DNA of 64,000 nt from Streptococcus mutans (GTDB taxonomy: Bacteria > Bacillota > Bacilli > Lactobacillales > Streptococcaceae), in NCBI RefSeq assembly GCF_006739205.1, contig NZ_AP019720.1, forward strand, positions 1,550,001 through 1,614,000, read 5' to 3'. The position numbers and the translations under genes were made by a program. Under the pieces are notes generated by a model, which was given only the letters and a program-made list of their open reading frames with translations, was not told where the DNA came from and did not search any database. Positions 1-8,938 of the stretch are shown here, in pieces. The number at the start of each line of letters is the position of its first letter. Positions within the stretch are counted from its first letter, which is position 1.

Positions 1-297
1 ATGACCAACTATATTCTTAAAGACAAATTGGAAAAAGGCGAATCAGTAACTGTCACTCAGGCTATTACTGAAAGCCGTCAATTAATGAACGGTCATAAAT
101 GGGAATACTTTGCCCTTCAGTTAAGCTTTATTGGCTGGGCCATTTTAGCCAATCTTACCTTTGGTATTGGCTATCTTTGGCTCGCCCCTTACATTGAAAC
201 AACCAATGCTGCCTTTTATCAAAATTTGATTGACAGTCAAATAGCAAATCATTCTATTGCATCTCTATCTCAAGAAATTGAAACAGGAACTGTCTAA
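1..297 (+). CDS. DUF975-family membrane protein, C-terminal part (5' truncated by window)
   Basis: The open frame runs into the left edge, so the true start is probably outside the window. The visible 98 residues carry an ITESRQLMNGHKWEYF-type segment, then a hydrophobic helix (about residues 38-62) and a polar tail ending in EIETGTV. This layout is typical of the C-terminus of DUF975 integral membrane proteins, whose function is unknown. A stem-loop follows at 321-348. The family call rests on the segment before the last helix. Confidence 0.65.
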   Translation: MTNYILKDKLEKGESVTVTQAITESRQLMNGHKWEYFALQLSFIGWAILANLTFGIGYLWLAPYIETTNAAFYQNLIDSQIANHSIASLSQEIETGTV

Positions 298-320
298 TTC
301 TTAAAATCAATTCTAATACC

Positions 321-348
321 AAAAGCTAGATAAACATCTGGCTTTTTT
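321..348 (+). terminator. Rho-independent terminator after the DUF975 gene
   Basis: AAAAGCTAGAT pairs with ATCTGGCTTTT around an AAAC loop (one G-T pair) and ends in a T run, 23 bases after the stop codon. Confidence 0.7.
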
Positions 349-483
349 ACTTGCTCATATAAAAAAACGAGCTTGTTTTCAATCTGAAAATTTAATCCCC
401 TTTCAATTATAAAATTTACCTTAAAATGCTATAATAAAAGAAATGTAAATGTCTTAGGTTATCATCAGAAAGGAGACTAACCA

Positions 484-765
484 ATGAAAATAATTAATGC
501 AAGCTTTTTTATTAAGGCAGACAAAAGAGAAGAGTTTTTAGCCGACACCTTGCCCTTAATTCGTTCATCAAGAGCAGAATCCGGCAACATCAGCTATCAA
601 CTCTATGAAGCAATTGATACTCCTAATCAATTTGTGATGGTTGAAGAATGGCAAGATCAAACTGCCATCGATCAGCATAATAGTAACCCTTTATTGATTC
701 AATTGCTGGAGAACTTAAAAATGTACAGCTCAGCCGAACCCATTATCAAAGTGGCAGAAGGCTAG
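484..765 (+). CDS. putative quinol monooxygenase / ABM-domain protein
   Basis: A 93-residue protein of the antibiotic-biosynthesis monooxygenase (ABM, YgiN-like) fold. It shows the usual layout of a start strand (MKIINASFFIKADKREEFL), a central NISYQLYEA strand, then FVMVEEWQDQTAIDQH, where the E-x-W and downstream H are family hallmarks. These small dimeric cofactor-free enzymes oxidise quinols or act on reactive carbonyls; the substrate here is unknown. An AAAGGAG ribosome-binding site sits 8 bases before the ATG, and a TATAAT hexamer at 430-435 could be the -10 element. It appears to be monocistronic. Confidence 0.75.
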   Translation: MKIINASFFIKADKREEFLADTLPLIRSSRAESGNISYQLYEAIDTPNQFVMVEEWQDQTAIDQHNSNPLLIQLLENLKMYSSAEPIIKVAEG

Positions 766-770
766 GTTAA

Positions 771-836
771 GCAGAAAAGGAGTAGAACCAAATCATGATT
801 TCCTAAAAATCGACCTTATCGTCCCACTCCCTTTCT
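771..836 (-). repeat. small dispersed stem-loop repeat, copy 1 (terminator-like)
   Basis: The ends AGAAAAGGAGTAGAAC (773-788) and GTCCCACTCCCTTTCT (821-836) are inverted repeats. Read on the minus strand they pair over 16 bp with three G-U pairs, so the hairpin suits a minus transcript, namely the dehydrogenase gene ending at 904. The block 800-828 recurs in similar form at 57222-57249, also downstream of a minus-strand gene. Confidence 0.55.
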
Positions 837-903
837 CATACCATTTATCTCATCATTTCAAGCGAGAAACCTACTACTCCTTTAGTATATAACCTTTTTA
901 GAT

Positions 904-1938
904 TTATTTTTCAACATAGGTATGAAGAGGATAGCTCGGATAGGTTATCAAGCGAGCCTTTTCTGATGTGATATAACCAGCTGGAGCATCAAGAACAGTT
1001 GGAATGCGATTGACAATTGTACCACATGTGAGTGCTACCGTATCAGGTTTGTTAACTGAGAAGATGAGATCTGGCTCTCCTGTAATTTCCCAGTCACACA
1101 TATCGCCATCATCTTGTCGATAAACTTTACCAATACATTCCACCTCTAAGTCAATGCCTTGATGCGTTTGAACCTTAGTGACTGCCGACATTCCTGTCAC
1201 TTGACCAGCTGGAATAGTGCGTCCCAAGGTTTCAGAATAGACATCTTCATCTAAAATATAAGGAACGCCTTTTTGATTAATAGATTGGATGGTCCAATTC
1301 ATTTTCGAGCAGATGGCTTCCGCAGCATTCCACATATAAGATGGTAAACTTTCCGCAGAAGCAATGTCACGTTCAAAACGTTCTAAATCATAACCAGCGC
1401 CGTGTGCCTCAGCTAGTGCCAATCCATAATCTTCAACATTATAGCTGACCACACCTCTCACTTTTTTAATCTTATTCATTCCTGCCATTGCTAAACAAGG
1501 CATGTTAATCCAGTAAATGTCCTGCATGCCCGACCCCATAATAGTGACATGATTCTCTTTAGCCAACTTATCCAAACGATTGGTCTCAGAAGGGGATGTT
1601 GTCCAAGGATAAATGGCTTCTTCACAGGTTGAAATGACATTAACACCATGTTTGATAGCCATTTCATAAAATTCATACATTTCTGGCATATAAGAAAAAA
1701 TGGTAACAATAGCGATATCGGCATCACAGTTATCAAACACTTGGTCAGCCTTATCAGAAATAATAATACCAGTCTTATGACCAAAGCCAGCAAAATCACC
1801 AATATCCTGTCCTACTACTGCTGGATTTTTATCAATAGCACCGACAATTTCAACACCATGATCTACAAGATAATTAAGAATGACCTTTGACATTTTACCA
1901 CAGCCATATTGGACAGCACGAATTTTTGTATTTCTCAT
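904..1938 (-). CDS. NAD(P)-dependent dehydrogenase of the dihydrodipicolinate reductase / 2,4-diaminopentanoate dehydrogenase-like family
   Basis: The 344-residue protein starts with a Rossmann segment, VQYGCGKMSKVIL (about residues 9-21), followed by GAIDKNPAVVGQDIG and ADIAIVTIFSYMPEM, as in DapB-like N-terminal domains. The C-terminal half, with MQDIYWINMPCLAMAG and an Asn/Glu-rich core, resembles the 2,4-diaminopentanoate dehydrogenase group rather than true DapB, which is about 100 residues shorter. The substrate is not known. The start is fixed by AGGAGG 8 bases upstream. It is divergent from a MerR regulator, and a MerR-type promoter at 2193-2223 points at it across a leader of about 250 bases. 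Confidence 0.7.
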   Translation of the reverse strand: MRNTKIRAVQYGCGKMSKVILNYLVDHGVEIVGAIDKNPAVVGQDIGDFAGFGHKTGIIISDKADQVFDNCDADIAIVTIFSYMPEMYEFYEMAIKHGVNVISTCEEAIYPWTTSPSETNRLDKLAKENHVTIMGSGMQDIYWINMPCLAMAGMNKIKKVRGVVSYNVEDYGLALAEAHGAGYDLERFERDIASAESLPSYMWNAAEAICSKMNWTIQSINQKGVPYILDEDVYSETLGRTIPAGQVTGMSAVTKVQTHQGIDLEVECIGKVYRQDDGDMCDWEITGEPDLIFSVNKPDTVALTCGTIVNRIPTVLDAPAGYITSEKARLITYPSYPLHTYVEK

Positions 1939-2192
1939 GAGAGGTTCCTCCTTTTATTGCTATAGTCTTTTAGTACTAGGCAGATGCAAATTTAATGGCA
2001 AATAAATTCCTTCATCAAACAAGAAGAGATCTATAGAATTTTCTCTAATAGCTGCATTAATTAATATCTTTGAAAATTAAAATTCCCAAAATACCATTAT
2101 CGGCAATGAACTGCAGAATAACTTGAGTTAAACAAGGAGATTAACAACTCTATAAAAGATAAACTAAACAGCCATATTTATGTCACAAATAT

Positions 2193-2223
2193 ATTATAAT
2201 ATCTATAGTAACTATAGAGTCAA
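2193..2223 (-). promoter_or_regulatory. MerR-type promoter with operator dyad, firing toward the dehydrogenase gene
   Basis: On the minus strand a TTGACT -35 (2223-2218) and a TATAAT -10 (2198-2193) are separated by 19 bp. The over-long spacer holds a perfect dyad CTATAG-TTA-CTATAG (2203-2217). A 19-bp spacer with a centred dyad is the signature of promoters untwisted by MerR-family activators. The -35 overlaps the ribosome-binding site of the divergent merR gene. Confidence 0.75.
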
Positions 2224-2234
2224 GGAGAAATGTT

Positions 2235-3071
2235 ATGGAGTTTATTTTAAAAATTGGAGATTTTTCCTACATTAATAACATCCCTATTCAAACTCTGCGT
2301 TATTATGATAAAATTGGTCTTTTAAAACCCTATCGCATTGATCAAAAGACGAATTATCGTTATTATCATATCAATCAATCTCAGATAGTAGACGAAATCC
2401 AATATTTAAGACAGCTTGACTTTTCTCTGGAGGAAATTAAAGGAATACTTTCTAAACATGAAAATTTGACTGAACTCAACCATTACATTAATGAACGACG
2501 CCAGTGTCTTTTATTTGAAAAGCAACGTTTGGAAGAGCGCTTAGCAGAAATTAATACCTATCAAGCAGGTGCCTTTATGTATGATTATAAAAAGCATAAC
2601 CAAGGTTTGGAAATTTTGACTTTACCAGCTAGACGAATGATTATTTATGAAACTAAAGAAAATATTTATCAAATGACTGATGAAGCTTATGAATTTAATC
2701 TAAGAAAATTTAAACAAGCTTTGAGAAAAAATAATCTCTCTTATTCAACCTTTTCTCGTGTTGGTTCTATTATTGAGAAAGAAGATTTCAAAAATAAAAA
2801 TTGGTTATCTCATCAAATGTTTATGTTCTTTAATGATATTGTGGAAAAGTTTAAAATAAAGACCTACCCTTCTGCCTTTTATGCTTCAATTTATTGTTCC
2901 TCTTTTCAAGAGGAGATTGAAAAATTAGACGATTTCTACCAAATGATTGTTGATAAGGGTTATCAAATTAAGGGAGATTACATTTGCGAGGTCATTTATG
3001 AACATCCTAATTTAAATCACAACAAAAGAGAAATATTTATTAGAATGCAGGTCGCTGTTAATAAAGGCTAA
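2235..3071 (+). CDS. MerR-family transcriptional regulator with C-terminal effector domain
   Basis: The 278-residue protein has the MerR winged HTH at its N-terminus (KIGDFSYINNIPIQTLRYYDKIGLL, about residues 6-30, then YRYYHINQSQI), a coiled-coil dimerisation helix (about 80-110, HYINERRQCLLFEKQRLEERL), and about 160 residues resembling a degenerate GyrI/BmrR-like ligand domain. It lacks the Cys pattern of metal-sensing MerR proteins, so a small organic effector is likely. AAGGAG lies 7 bases before the ATG. The dyad in the divergent promoter (2203-2217) is the obvious operator; its occupation would also cover the region just before its own translation start. Confidence 0.8.
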   Translation: MEFILKIGDFSYINNIPIQTLRYYDKIGLLKPYRIDQKTNYRYYHINQSQIVDEIQYLRQLDFSLEEIKGILSKHENLTELNHYINERRQCLLFEKQRLEERLAEINTYQAGAFMYDYKKHNQGLEILTLPARRMIIYETKENIYQMTDEAYEFNLRKFKQALRKNNLSYSTFSRVGSIIEKEDFKNKNWLSHQMFMFFNDIVEKFKIKTYPSAFYASIYCSSFQEEIEKLDDFYQMIVDKGYQIKGDYICEVIYEHPNLNHNKREIFIRMQVAVNKG

Positions 3072-3080
3072 GAATTTACA

Positions 3081-3119
3081 AAAAAGTTGGATAAGTGTAC
3101 GTATATTATCCAACTTTTT
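3081..3119. terminator. bidirectional terminator between merR and the ABC exporter operon
   Basis: AAAAAGTTGGATAA (3081-3094) pairs perfectly with TTATCCAACTTTTT (3106-3119). It is A-rich before and T-rich after, so it can serve both convergent genes. Confidence 0.85.
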
Positions 3120-3137
3120 TTATGAGTTAAAACTTAT

Positions 3138-4880
3138 TCAATCCATCATACCTGCTTGGAGTTGATACATTTTGTGATAGGTTCCTTTTTTCGCTAGAAG
3201 TTCCTCATGAGTTCCCGACTCAATAATTTTACCCTTATCAAGAACATAAATACAGTTGGCATCTTGAATGGTTGATAAACGATGGGCAATCGCAATGGTT
3301 GTCCGTCCTCTACGCATTTTAGCCAAAGAATTTTGAACCAATTGTTCTGTTTCTGAGTCAATATTAGCTGTCGCTTCATCAAGAATTAAAATTTTAGGCG
3401 AACTTGCTACCGTTCTGGCAAAAGCCAATAGCTGACGCTGACCAGTTGAAAAACTTGAACCACCTTCACTAACAGGTTCCTCATATTTATGAGCCAATTT
3501 TTGAATAAATTGATCAGCATCCACAAATTTTGCCGCAGCTTCAATATCCGCATCTGTCAAATCCTGATACATTTTTATATTAGACTTGATTGTCCCATGA
3601 TAAAGGAAGGGCTCTTGCAAAACCAGACCAACATTTTTGCGTAATTCTTCTTGGCTATAGTTACGGATATCATGTCCATCAATGGTAACTTGACCTTTTT
3701 GAAATTCATAAAAGCGCATGAAAACATTAATAATAGAAGACTTGCCTGACCCTGTTGGACCAACAAAAGCAATCGTTTGACCCTGATTGACTTTAAAAGA
3801 AATATGATCTAAAATTTGATGCTGACCATCATATGAGAAAGAAACATCCTTAAATTCAATATTACCAGCTGAAATGCTAATGTCACTATCATCTTGATGT
3901 GGTTCATAATCCCTTTCATCTATCAGATCAAAAACACGTCCTGCTGATACCATTGAAGTCTGCAAGGTCGAGAAATTCTGAGTCACTTCAATTAAAGGGT
4001 CAAAGAGGCGATTAACATATTGAATAAAGGCATACATCATCCCAGCTGAAATACCAATAGTCTGCCAATTAAATCCAAAATAAGCCATCAAAAGAGCATA
4101 AGCCAAAAGCTTCAAAAGCGACATAGCTGGACGTAGGAAAAGACTGTCCAAGGCCATAGAACGATTGGCATAATGAAAATGTTCTTCATTGATTGCCTCA
4201 AATTCTGCTTTTAAACGCTCTTCTTGTCCAAAAGCTTGAATAATATTGATACCTCCAATACTTTCAGATAAATTGGTATTGATATCACTCAATAAACTCC
4301 TCGTTTTAGCAATAACCTTAACAGACTTTTTACGATAGAGATTGACCAAAATAAAAATAAAAGGCAAAAAAAGCATGACCAGAAAGGTCAAATGATAATT
4401 CAGCATTAACATGGTATAAAGGGTAACACTAAAAATAAAAATAGCTGAAATAAAACTAGATAAGATGCCTGAAAACATGTCACTAATACTTTCTGTATCA
4501 TTGGTTAAGCGCGATACAATCGAACCTGCTGGCGTTTTATCGAAATAGGCCATTCCCAATCTTTCCATATTGGCAAAGGCATCCCTACGAATGTCGCGAA
4601 CAACACTAAAAGAAACACGCGCAAAAAGAAGATTGCCAAAATATTGTAAAATCGTCTGCAAAACATAGAGCAAGTAGTAGCCCAGCAAAAGTGAAGCTGC
4701 TGTCTGATTGAAATGAGTCAAAAAATGATCAATAAAATAAGAGGCCACTAAGGGGACGAAACTTTTAATCACTGTTGTTAACAAAAGGAAAAGCAAGGCG
4801 AAGAAAGTTAACCATTTATAGGGCTTAAGATAAGACATCAGACGCCAAAAAACATGGCCTTGGTGTTCATTATTCTTCAT
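3138..4880 (-). CDS. heterodimeric ABC exporter subunit with intact catalytic glutamate (multidrug/lipid type)
   Basis: The 580-residue half-transporter has six membrane helices in residues 20-300 and then an ATPase domain. Walker A is GPTGSGKS (about 374-381), the Q-loop is LQEP (421-424) and Walker B is ILILDE with Glu502. The ABC signature is altered to FSTGQ (477-481) instead of LSGGQ. Its start overlaps the upstream subunit gene by 11 bases, with AAAGGAG 6 bases ahead, so the two are translationally coupled. Together they look like the YheI/YheH, LmrCD or BmrCD class. The substrate cannot be read from sequence. Confidence 0.9.
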   Translation of the reverse strand: MKNNEHQGHVFWRLMSYLKPYKWLTFFALLFLLLTTVIKSFVPLVASYFIDHFLTHFNQTAASLLLGYYLLYVLQTILQYFGNLLFARVSFSVVRDIRRDAFANMERLGMAYFDKTPAGSIVSRLTNDTESISDMFSGILSSFISAIFIFSVTLYTMLMLNYHLTFLVMLFLPFIFILVNLYRKKSVKVIAKTRSLLSDINTNLSESIGGINIIQAFGQEERLKAEFEAINEEHFHYANRSMALDSLFLRPAMSLLKLLAYALLMAYFGFNWQTIGISAGMMYAFIQYVNRLFDPLIEVTQNFSTLQTSMVSAGRVFDLIDERDYEPHQDDSDISISAGNIEFKDVSFSYDGQHQILDHISFKVNQGQTIAFVGPTGSGKSSIINVFMRFYEFQKGQVTIDGHDIRNYSQEELRKNVGLVLQEPFLYHGTIKSNIKMYQDLTDADIEAAAKFVDADQFIQKLAHKYEEPVSEGGSSFSTGQRQLLAFARTVASSPKILILDEATANIDSETEQLVQNSLAKMRRGRTTIAIAHRLSTIQDANCIYVLDKGKIIESGTHEELLAKKGTYHKMYQLQAGMMD

Positions 4881-6615
4881 CTATTTCTCCTTTCATTTCT
4901 AATTGTTGAGATTCATAAGTTTTAGCATACCAGCCGCCTGCCTGAATGAGCTCATCATGACAACCGCGTTCTTGAATGTGTCCATCTTGCATCACTAAAA
5001 TCAGGTCAGCATGCACAACAGCACTTAAGCGATGAGCAGTAATCAAGGTTGTCTTGTCCTGTCGTGTTTTTTTTAGATTTTCAATGATAGCATGCTCGGT
5101 TTTAGCATCAACTGCCGACAGAGAATCATCTAAGATAAGGATATCAGGATTTAGAATCATGGCACGGCTCATGGCAATTCTCTGTTTTTGACCACCAGAC
5201 AAAGAGACGCCTTTTTCACCAATAATCGTGTCAAAACCCTGCGGCATAGCTACAATATCATCGTAAACTTGAGATAACTTAGTGGCACCTTCAACTGCTG
5301 TAAAAGTTAAATTAGGATCGCCAAAGCGAATATTATCCAAAATAGACATGGCAAAAAGAACCTGATCCTGTGGAACATAACCAATTAAACTGCGCAAATC
5401 AGCCAAACGATACTGACGAATATCATGTCCATTTAACTTGATTGTACCTTGATTAACATCGTATTCTCGCAAAAGAAGTTTGAGAAGACTGGTTTTTCCT
5501 GAACCCGTCTGACCAACAATGCCTAGTGTCTGACCTTTTTTCAAGGCAAAATGAACATCTTTAAGTGTTGCTTCCTTTTCATAAGCAAAGCGGTCAATAT
5601 CATATTCTAAAGAACCATTTTCAATCTTTGTTAAGGGATGCTTAGGATCTGTAATATCTGATTTTTGAGACAATAAATCCATAATGCGTTCATAAGAAAC
5701 CGCACCACGCTGAACAATATTAAACAAAAAACCAATCGCCATTAAAGGCCAAACCAGCATATCCAAGTAAGTCACAAAAGTAACCAAACTTCCGACAGTT
5801 ACTTGACCATTTTTAACAAAAAAAGCACCAACGAGCAGCGTCAAAGCATAGGAAGCTCCCACAAACAAAAGAACCAGAGGATCAAACATACTATCGTACT
5901 TCATGGTTATCATATTTTTAGCAAAAGTCATGTCATTTGTTTCCTGAAAAGAAGCTAATTCATTGGTTTGATAACCAAATGATTTCGTCACCTTGATACC
6001 TGAAACACTTTCTTGAACCTTATTATTAAGTTCTGAAAAGGCAGCTTGTGATCGTTTAAAACTTTCATGTGTTTTACGTCCTAAACGACTGGTTGCTAAA
6101 GCCATTAAAGGCAGAGGAATGATAGCCACCAAGGTCATCTGCCAAGAAATGCTGAAAAACATGGTCATTAAGGTCACCAAAGCAGTAATGGAAGCATCAA
6201 CTGCTGACATGACACCGCCACCTGCTAATCTGGTCAAGGAATTAATATCATTGGTGGCATGCGCCATCAAATCTCCTGTGCGGTACTTCTGATAAAAAGA
6301 AGGCGACATTTTAGTAAAATGCTCAAAAAGACGAGAGCGCATAATTTGCCCCAAACGATAAGATGTTCCTAAAATATAAATCCGCCAAACATAACGTAAG
6401 CCGTACATGGCAAAAGCGGATAAAAGCAAGTAAAACAAATCCCATAGAAGCATCTCTTTGTTTAAGTTCTTATTGGTGATATGATCAATAACATGTCCCA
6501 TCACTTTGGGTGGAATCAGATTGAGCACACTGACCAAACTCAGTGCCGATATTCCAATTAAATAGCGGCGCTTTTCAAGCCTGAAAAACCACCATAAATT
6601 CTTTATAACAGACAT
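4870..6615 (-). CDS. heterodimeric ABC exporter subunit with degenerate catalytic site
   Basis: The 581-residue membrane-ATPase fusion is partner of the downstream subunit. Walker A is GQTGSGKT (about 368-375), the signature is canonical LSGGQ (about 472-476), but Walker B reads ILILDD, with Asp where the catalytic Glu is expected. The start was set at the ATG at 6615 because AAAGAAAGG lies just before it; an in-frame ATG six codons upstream has no ribosome-binding site. It is first gene of the two-gene operon and is preceded by a MerR-type promoter at 6689-6719. Confidence 0.9.
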   Translation of the reverse strand: MSVIKNLWWFFRLEKRRYLIGISALSLVSVLNLIPPKVMGHVIDHITNKNLNKEMLLWDLFYLLLSAFAMYGLRYVWRIYILGTSYRLGQIMRSRLFEHFTKMSPSFYQKYRTGDLMAHATNDINSLTRLAGGGVMSAVDASITALVTLMTMFFSISWQMTLVAIIPLPLMALATSRLGRKTHESFKRSQAAFSELNNKVQESVSGIKVTKSFGYQTNELASFQETNDMTFAKNMITMKYDSMFDPLVLLFVGASYALTLLVGAFFVKNGQVTVGSLVTFVTYLDMLVWPLMAIGFLFNIVQRGAVSYERIMDLLSQKSDITDPKHPLTKIENGSLEYDIDRFAYEKEATLKDVHFALKKGQTLGIVGQTGSGKTSLLKLLLREYDVNQGTIKLNGHDIRQYRLADLRSLIGYVPQDQVLFAMSILDNIRFGDPNLTFTAVEGATKLSQVYDDIVAMPQGFDTIIGEKGVSLSGGQKQRIAMSRAMILNPDILILDDSLSAVDAKTEHAIIENLKKTRQDKTTLITAHRLSAVVHADLILVMQDGHIQERGCHDELIQAGGWYAKTYESQQLEMKGEIDEE

Positions 6616-6688
6616 TATTGTCCTTTCTTTCATTTTGACAAGAAAAACTCCCTCTCATCTGAGGGAAACCTTCTTTTACATTTCTTTT

Positions 6689-6719
6689 ATTATATACCTT
6701 GAAGCCAACTCTAAGTCAA
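6689..6719 (-). promoter_or_regulatory. MerR-type promoter of the ABC exporter operon
   Basis: On the minus strand TTGACT (6719-6714) and TATAAT (6694-6689) are 19 bp apart. The spacer holds an imperfect dyad, CTTGAAG-CCAA-CTCTAAG on the plus strand (6698-6715), close to the classic MerR-family operator pattern. The transcript would start near 6682, about 65 bases before the exporter start codon. Confidence 0.7.
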
Positions 6720-6771
6720 GTAAAATGAACTTTCTGAACCTACAAAAAATTACATACAAAAAGCGGAAAGG

Positions 6772-7308
6772 TCAAGCCTTACCACTTTGAGATTTCTGTT
6801 GATAATATGCTCTTATTTTCTTTTGAATAAAAAGGTGACAATAAAAGGCTAATAAACCACCTAAACTATTGGTCCATAAATCATCAATTTCAAAAACACG
6901 ATTAACATCGAAAAAGAAATCAAGAAGCAGTTGTGTGCATTCAATACTTAGACTTAGGCAAAAACTAAATAACAAGATTTTTTTCTTATTTCTCAAGTTT
7001 GGAAAGAGTAACAGAACTTGCAAAACCAAGGGAAAAAGCAAAAAGATATTAACAACATTTTGACCAAACACCCAGATAAGTTTCAAAAGATTGGACAAGT
7101 GCCCTAAACTAAATAGTGAATTGAAAGGCACAGGCAGTATAACAAGCCGACCAAAATGCTGAATGTTCGGGGTTTGAACACCCCTTATTGTATGCTGAGG
7201 ACAAAAACACATATAGCAAATAGCGATAAAATATAAAACCAGCAAAAGCCAAGATAACTTGCGACCGATTGGTTTTAACTCAGCTGTTTCATCAAAAAAA
7301 GCAGTCAT
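6772..7308 (-). CDS. VanZ-family membrane protein
   Basis: The 178-residue protein has about four hydrophobic helices (near residues 19-36, 75-95, 108-125 and 145-160) and the VanZ-like segments VVNIFLLFPLVLQVLLLFPN and SLSIECTQLLLDFFFDVNRVFEIDDLWTNSLGGLLAF. The E-x-x-Q and R-x-x-D-x-x-D-x-x-x-N-x-x-G residues are the conserved core of the family. VanZ relatives are linked to teicoplanin or lipoglycopeptide tolerance and to membrane-associated roles; no specific role can be assigned here. Its start codon abuts the rlmN stop, so it is probably cotranscribed with rlmN. Confidence 0.85.
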   Translation of the reverse strand: MTAFFDETAELKPIGRKLSWLLLVLYFIAICYMCFCPQHTIRGVQTPNIQHFGRLVILPVPFNSLFSLGHLSNLLKLIWVFGQNVVNIFLLFPLVLQVLLLFPNLRNKKKILLFSFCLSLSIECTQLLLDFFFDVNRVFEIDDLWTNSLGGLLAFYCHLFIQKKIRAYYQQKSQSGKA

Positions 7309-8393
7309 TACTGAGCTGTTCCAGCAGTCGCTTTCTCACGATCGCGTTTCATAGTATTAGAACGCAGCTGTCCACAGGCTGCATCAATATCAGTTCCATG
7401 TTCCTGACGCACCACACAGTTAACACCATTTTTCTTAAGAACATCGTAAAAAGCATCTACACGCTCTTTGGGGCTACGACTGTACTGGTCGTGTTCCGTG
7501 ACAGGATTGTACGGAATTAAATTAACATAGGAAAGTTTGCGGATTTTCTTAGTCAAATCAGCCAATTCCTGAGCATTTTCAGGGTTATCATTAACACCAT
7601 TGAGCATAATATACTCAAAAGTCACACGACGGTTGGTCGTTTCAATATAATATTCAATGGCTGCAAATAGTTTTTCCAAAGGAAAAGAACGATTGATGCG
7701 CATAATGCTAGATCGCAATTCATTGTTAGGTGCGTGAAGTGAGACAGCCAAATTGACTTGAACCCTTTCGTTGGCAAAATCACGAATTTTATGGGCTAAG
7801 CCTGAAGTTGACACTGTAATATGACGAGCACCAATTGCCAGCCCATTATCATCATTTATTGTACGCAGGAATTTGAGCACATTGTCATAATTATCAAAAG
7901 GTTCACCAATTCCCATCACCACAACATGACTGATACGTTCACCCTGACCGCGTTCATCAAAATATTTTTGCACCAACATAATCTGCGCTGTAATTTCGCC
8001 ATTATTAAGGTCACGTTGCTTTTTGATCAAGCCACTGGCACAAAAAGTACAACCAATGTTACAGCCTACCTGTGTCGTCACACAAACAGAAAGACCATAA
8101 TGCTGACGCATTAACACCGTCTCAATTAACATGCCATCTGGCAACTCGAATAAATACTTGACTGTCCCATCTGCTGACTCTTGAACGATACGCTGTTTGA
8201 GCGGATTGACAAGGAAATTTTCATTTAAAAGGGCGATAAAATCTTTTGAAAGATTAGTCATTTCCTCAAAAGACTGAACACGTTTACGGTAAAGCCAATC
8301 CCAAATCTGTGTGGCTCGGAACTTTTTTTCACCGTGTTCAATCGTCCAAGCAATTAAATCATTACGGGTTAAGCTATAAATAGATGGTTTCAT
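7308..8393 (-). CDS. rlmN: 23S rRNA (A2503-C2) / tRNA (A37-C2) methyltransferase RlmN
   Basis: The 361-residue radical-SAM methylsynthase transfers a methyl group to adenosine C2 through a Cys-linked intermediate. The cluster motif C-x3-C-x2-C is at Cys111, Cys115 and Cys118 ([11 protein letters not shown]), the SAM-binding GIGEP motif is central, and the second catalytic Cys is in DAACGQLRS near residue 340. Its length is normal for the family. The start overlaps the stop of the upstream yutD-like gene, placing it in a yunD-yutD-rlmN-vanZ operon. Confidence 0.95.
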   Translation of the reverse strand: MKPSIYSLTRNDLIAWTIEHGEKKFRATQIWDWLYRKRVQSFEEMTNLSKDFIALLNENFLVNPLKQRIVQESADGTVKYLFELPDGMLIETVLMRQHYGLSVCVTTQVGCNIGCTFCASGLIKKQRDLNNGEITAQIMLVQKYFDERGQGERISHVVVMGIGEPFDNYDNVLKFLRTINDDNGLAIGARHITVSTSGLAHKIRDFANERVQVNLAVSLHAPNNELRSSIMRINRSFPLEKLFAAIEYYIETTNRRVTFEYIMLNGVNDNPENAQELADLTKKIRKLSYVNLIPYNPVTEHDQYSRSPKERVDAFYDVLKKNGVNCVVRQEHGTDIDAACGQLRSNTMKRDREKATAGTAQ

Positions 8394-8938
8394 TTAACTT
8401 CCTTTTTCCTTATCACAAAATTATTCTTAGCATCCTGAATCTCTCGCATAGCCTGACGCTCTTTTATCTTTTCACGACGAAGCTTCTCTTGAAGATTCAT
8501 TTTAGCATTATTTTTATTAAAACGTTTTTTCCTGCGATTATCGCGCCGTTTACGTCTTTGAGAGTTATCTTCTTCACTTTTGATTTCTTTAGGATTAGGA
8601 TTTTCCAAAACAAAATAGGCACAGCCAAAATTGCAATATTCTTTTAGATAATCATCCAAATAACCAATGTAAGGAGTTTTAGTTTTCCCTTGCATTTCCT
8701 CCTTATAGAAGCCCTTCAAACGCAGTTGTTCATTGCCCCAATCACCAACAATATAATCATATTTGAGCAAGATGTCTGAAAAGCGTTGGGTAAAAACAGT
8801 CACATCAAAAGCATTTTTGACATTTTCCAAAAGAAGCAAATCAATATCATCACTCTTAACATGATTATCAAAAGTTACAAATTGAGGACCGGGAAACTTA
8901 TTGTAATTATACATTTCAGGAGTAATGTCTTTTCTCAT
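8390..8938 (-). CDS. yutD: YutD-family (DUF1027) protein
   Basis: The 182-residue protein has the conserved opening [14 protein letters not shown], the core [13 protein letters not shown]...[27 protein letters not shown], and the closing [12 protein letters not shown]. The last 60 residues are highly basic ([17 protein letters not shown]), suggesting nucleic-acid or ribosome contact, which is inference. The biochemical function of the family is unknown. It overlaps both neighbours by 4 bases. Confidence 0.85.
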   Translation of the reverse strand: MRKDITPEMYNYNKFPGPQFVTFDNHVKSDDIDLLLLENVKNAFDVTVFTQRFSDILLKYDYIVGDWGNEQLRLKGFYKEEMQGKTKTPYIGYLDDYLKEYCNFGCAYFVLENPNPKEIKSEEDNSQRRKRRDNRRKKRFNKNNAKMNLQEKLRREKIKERQAMREIQDAKNNFVIRKKEVK

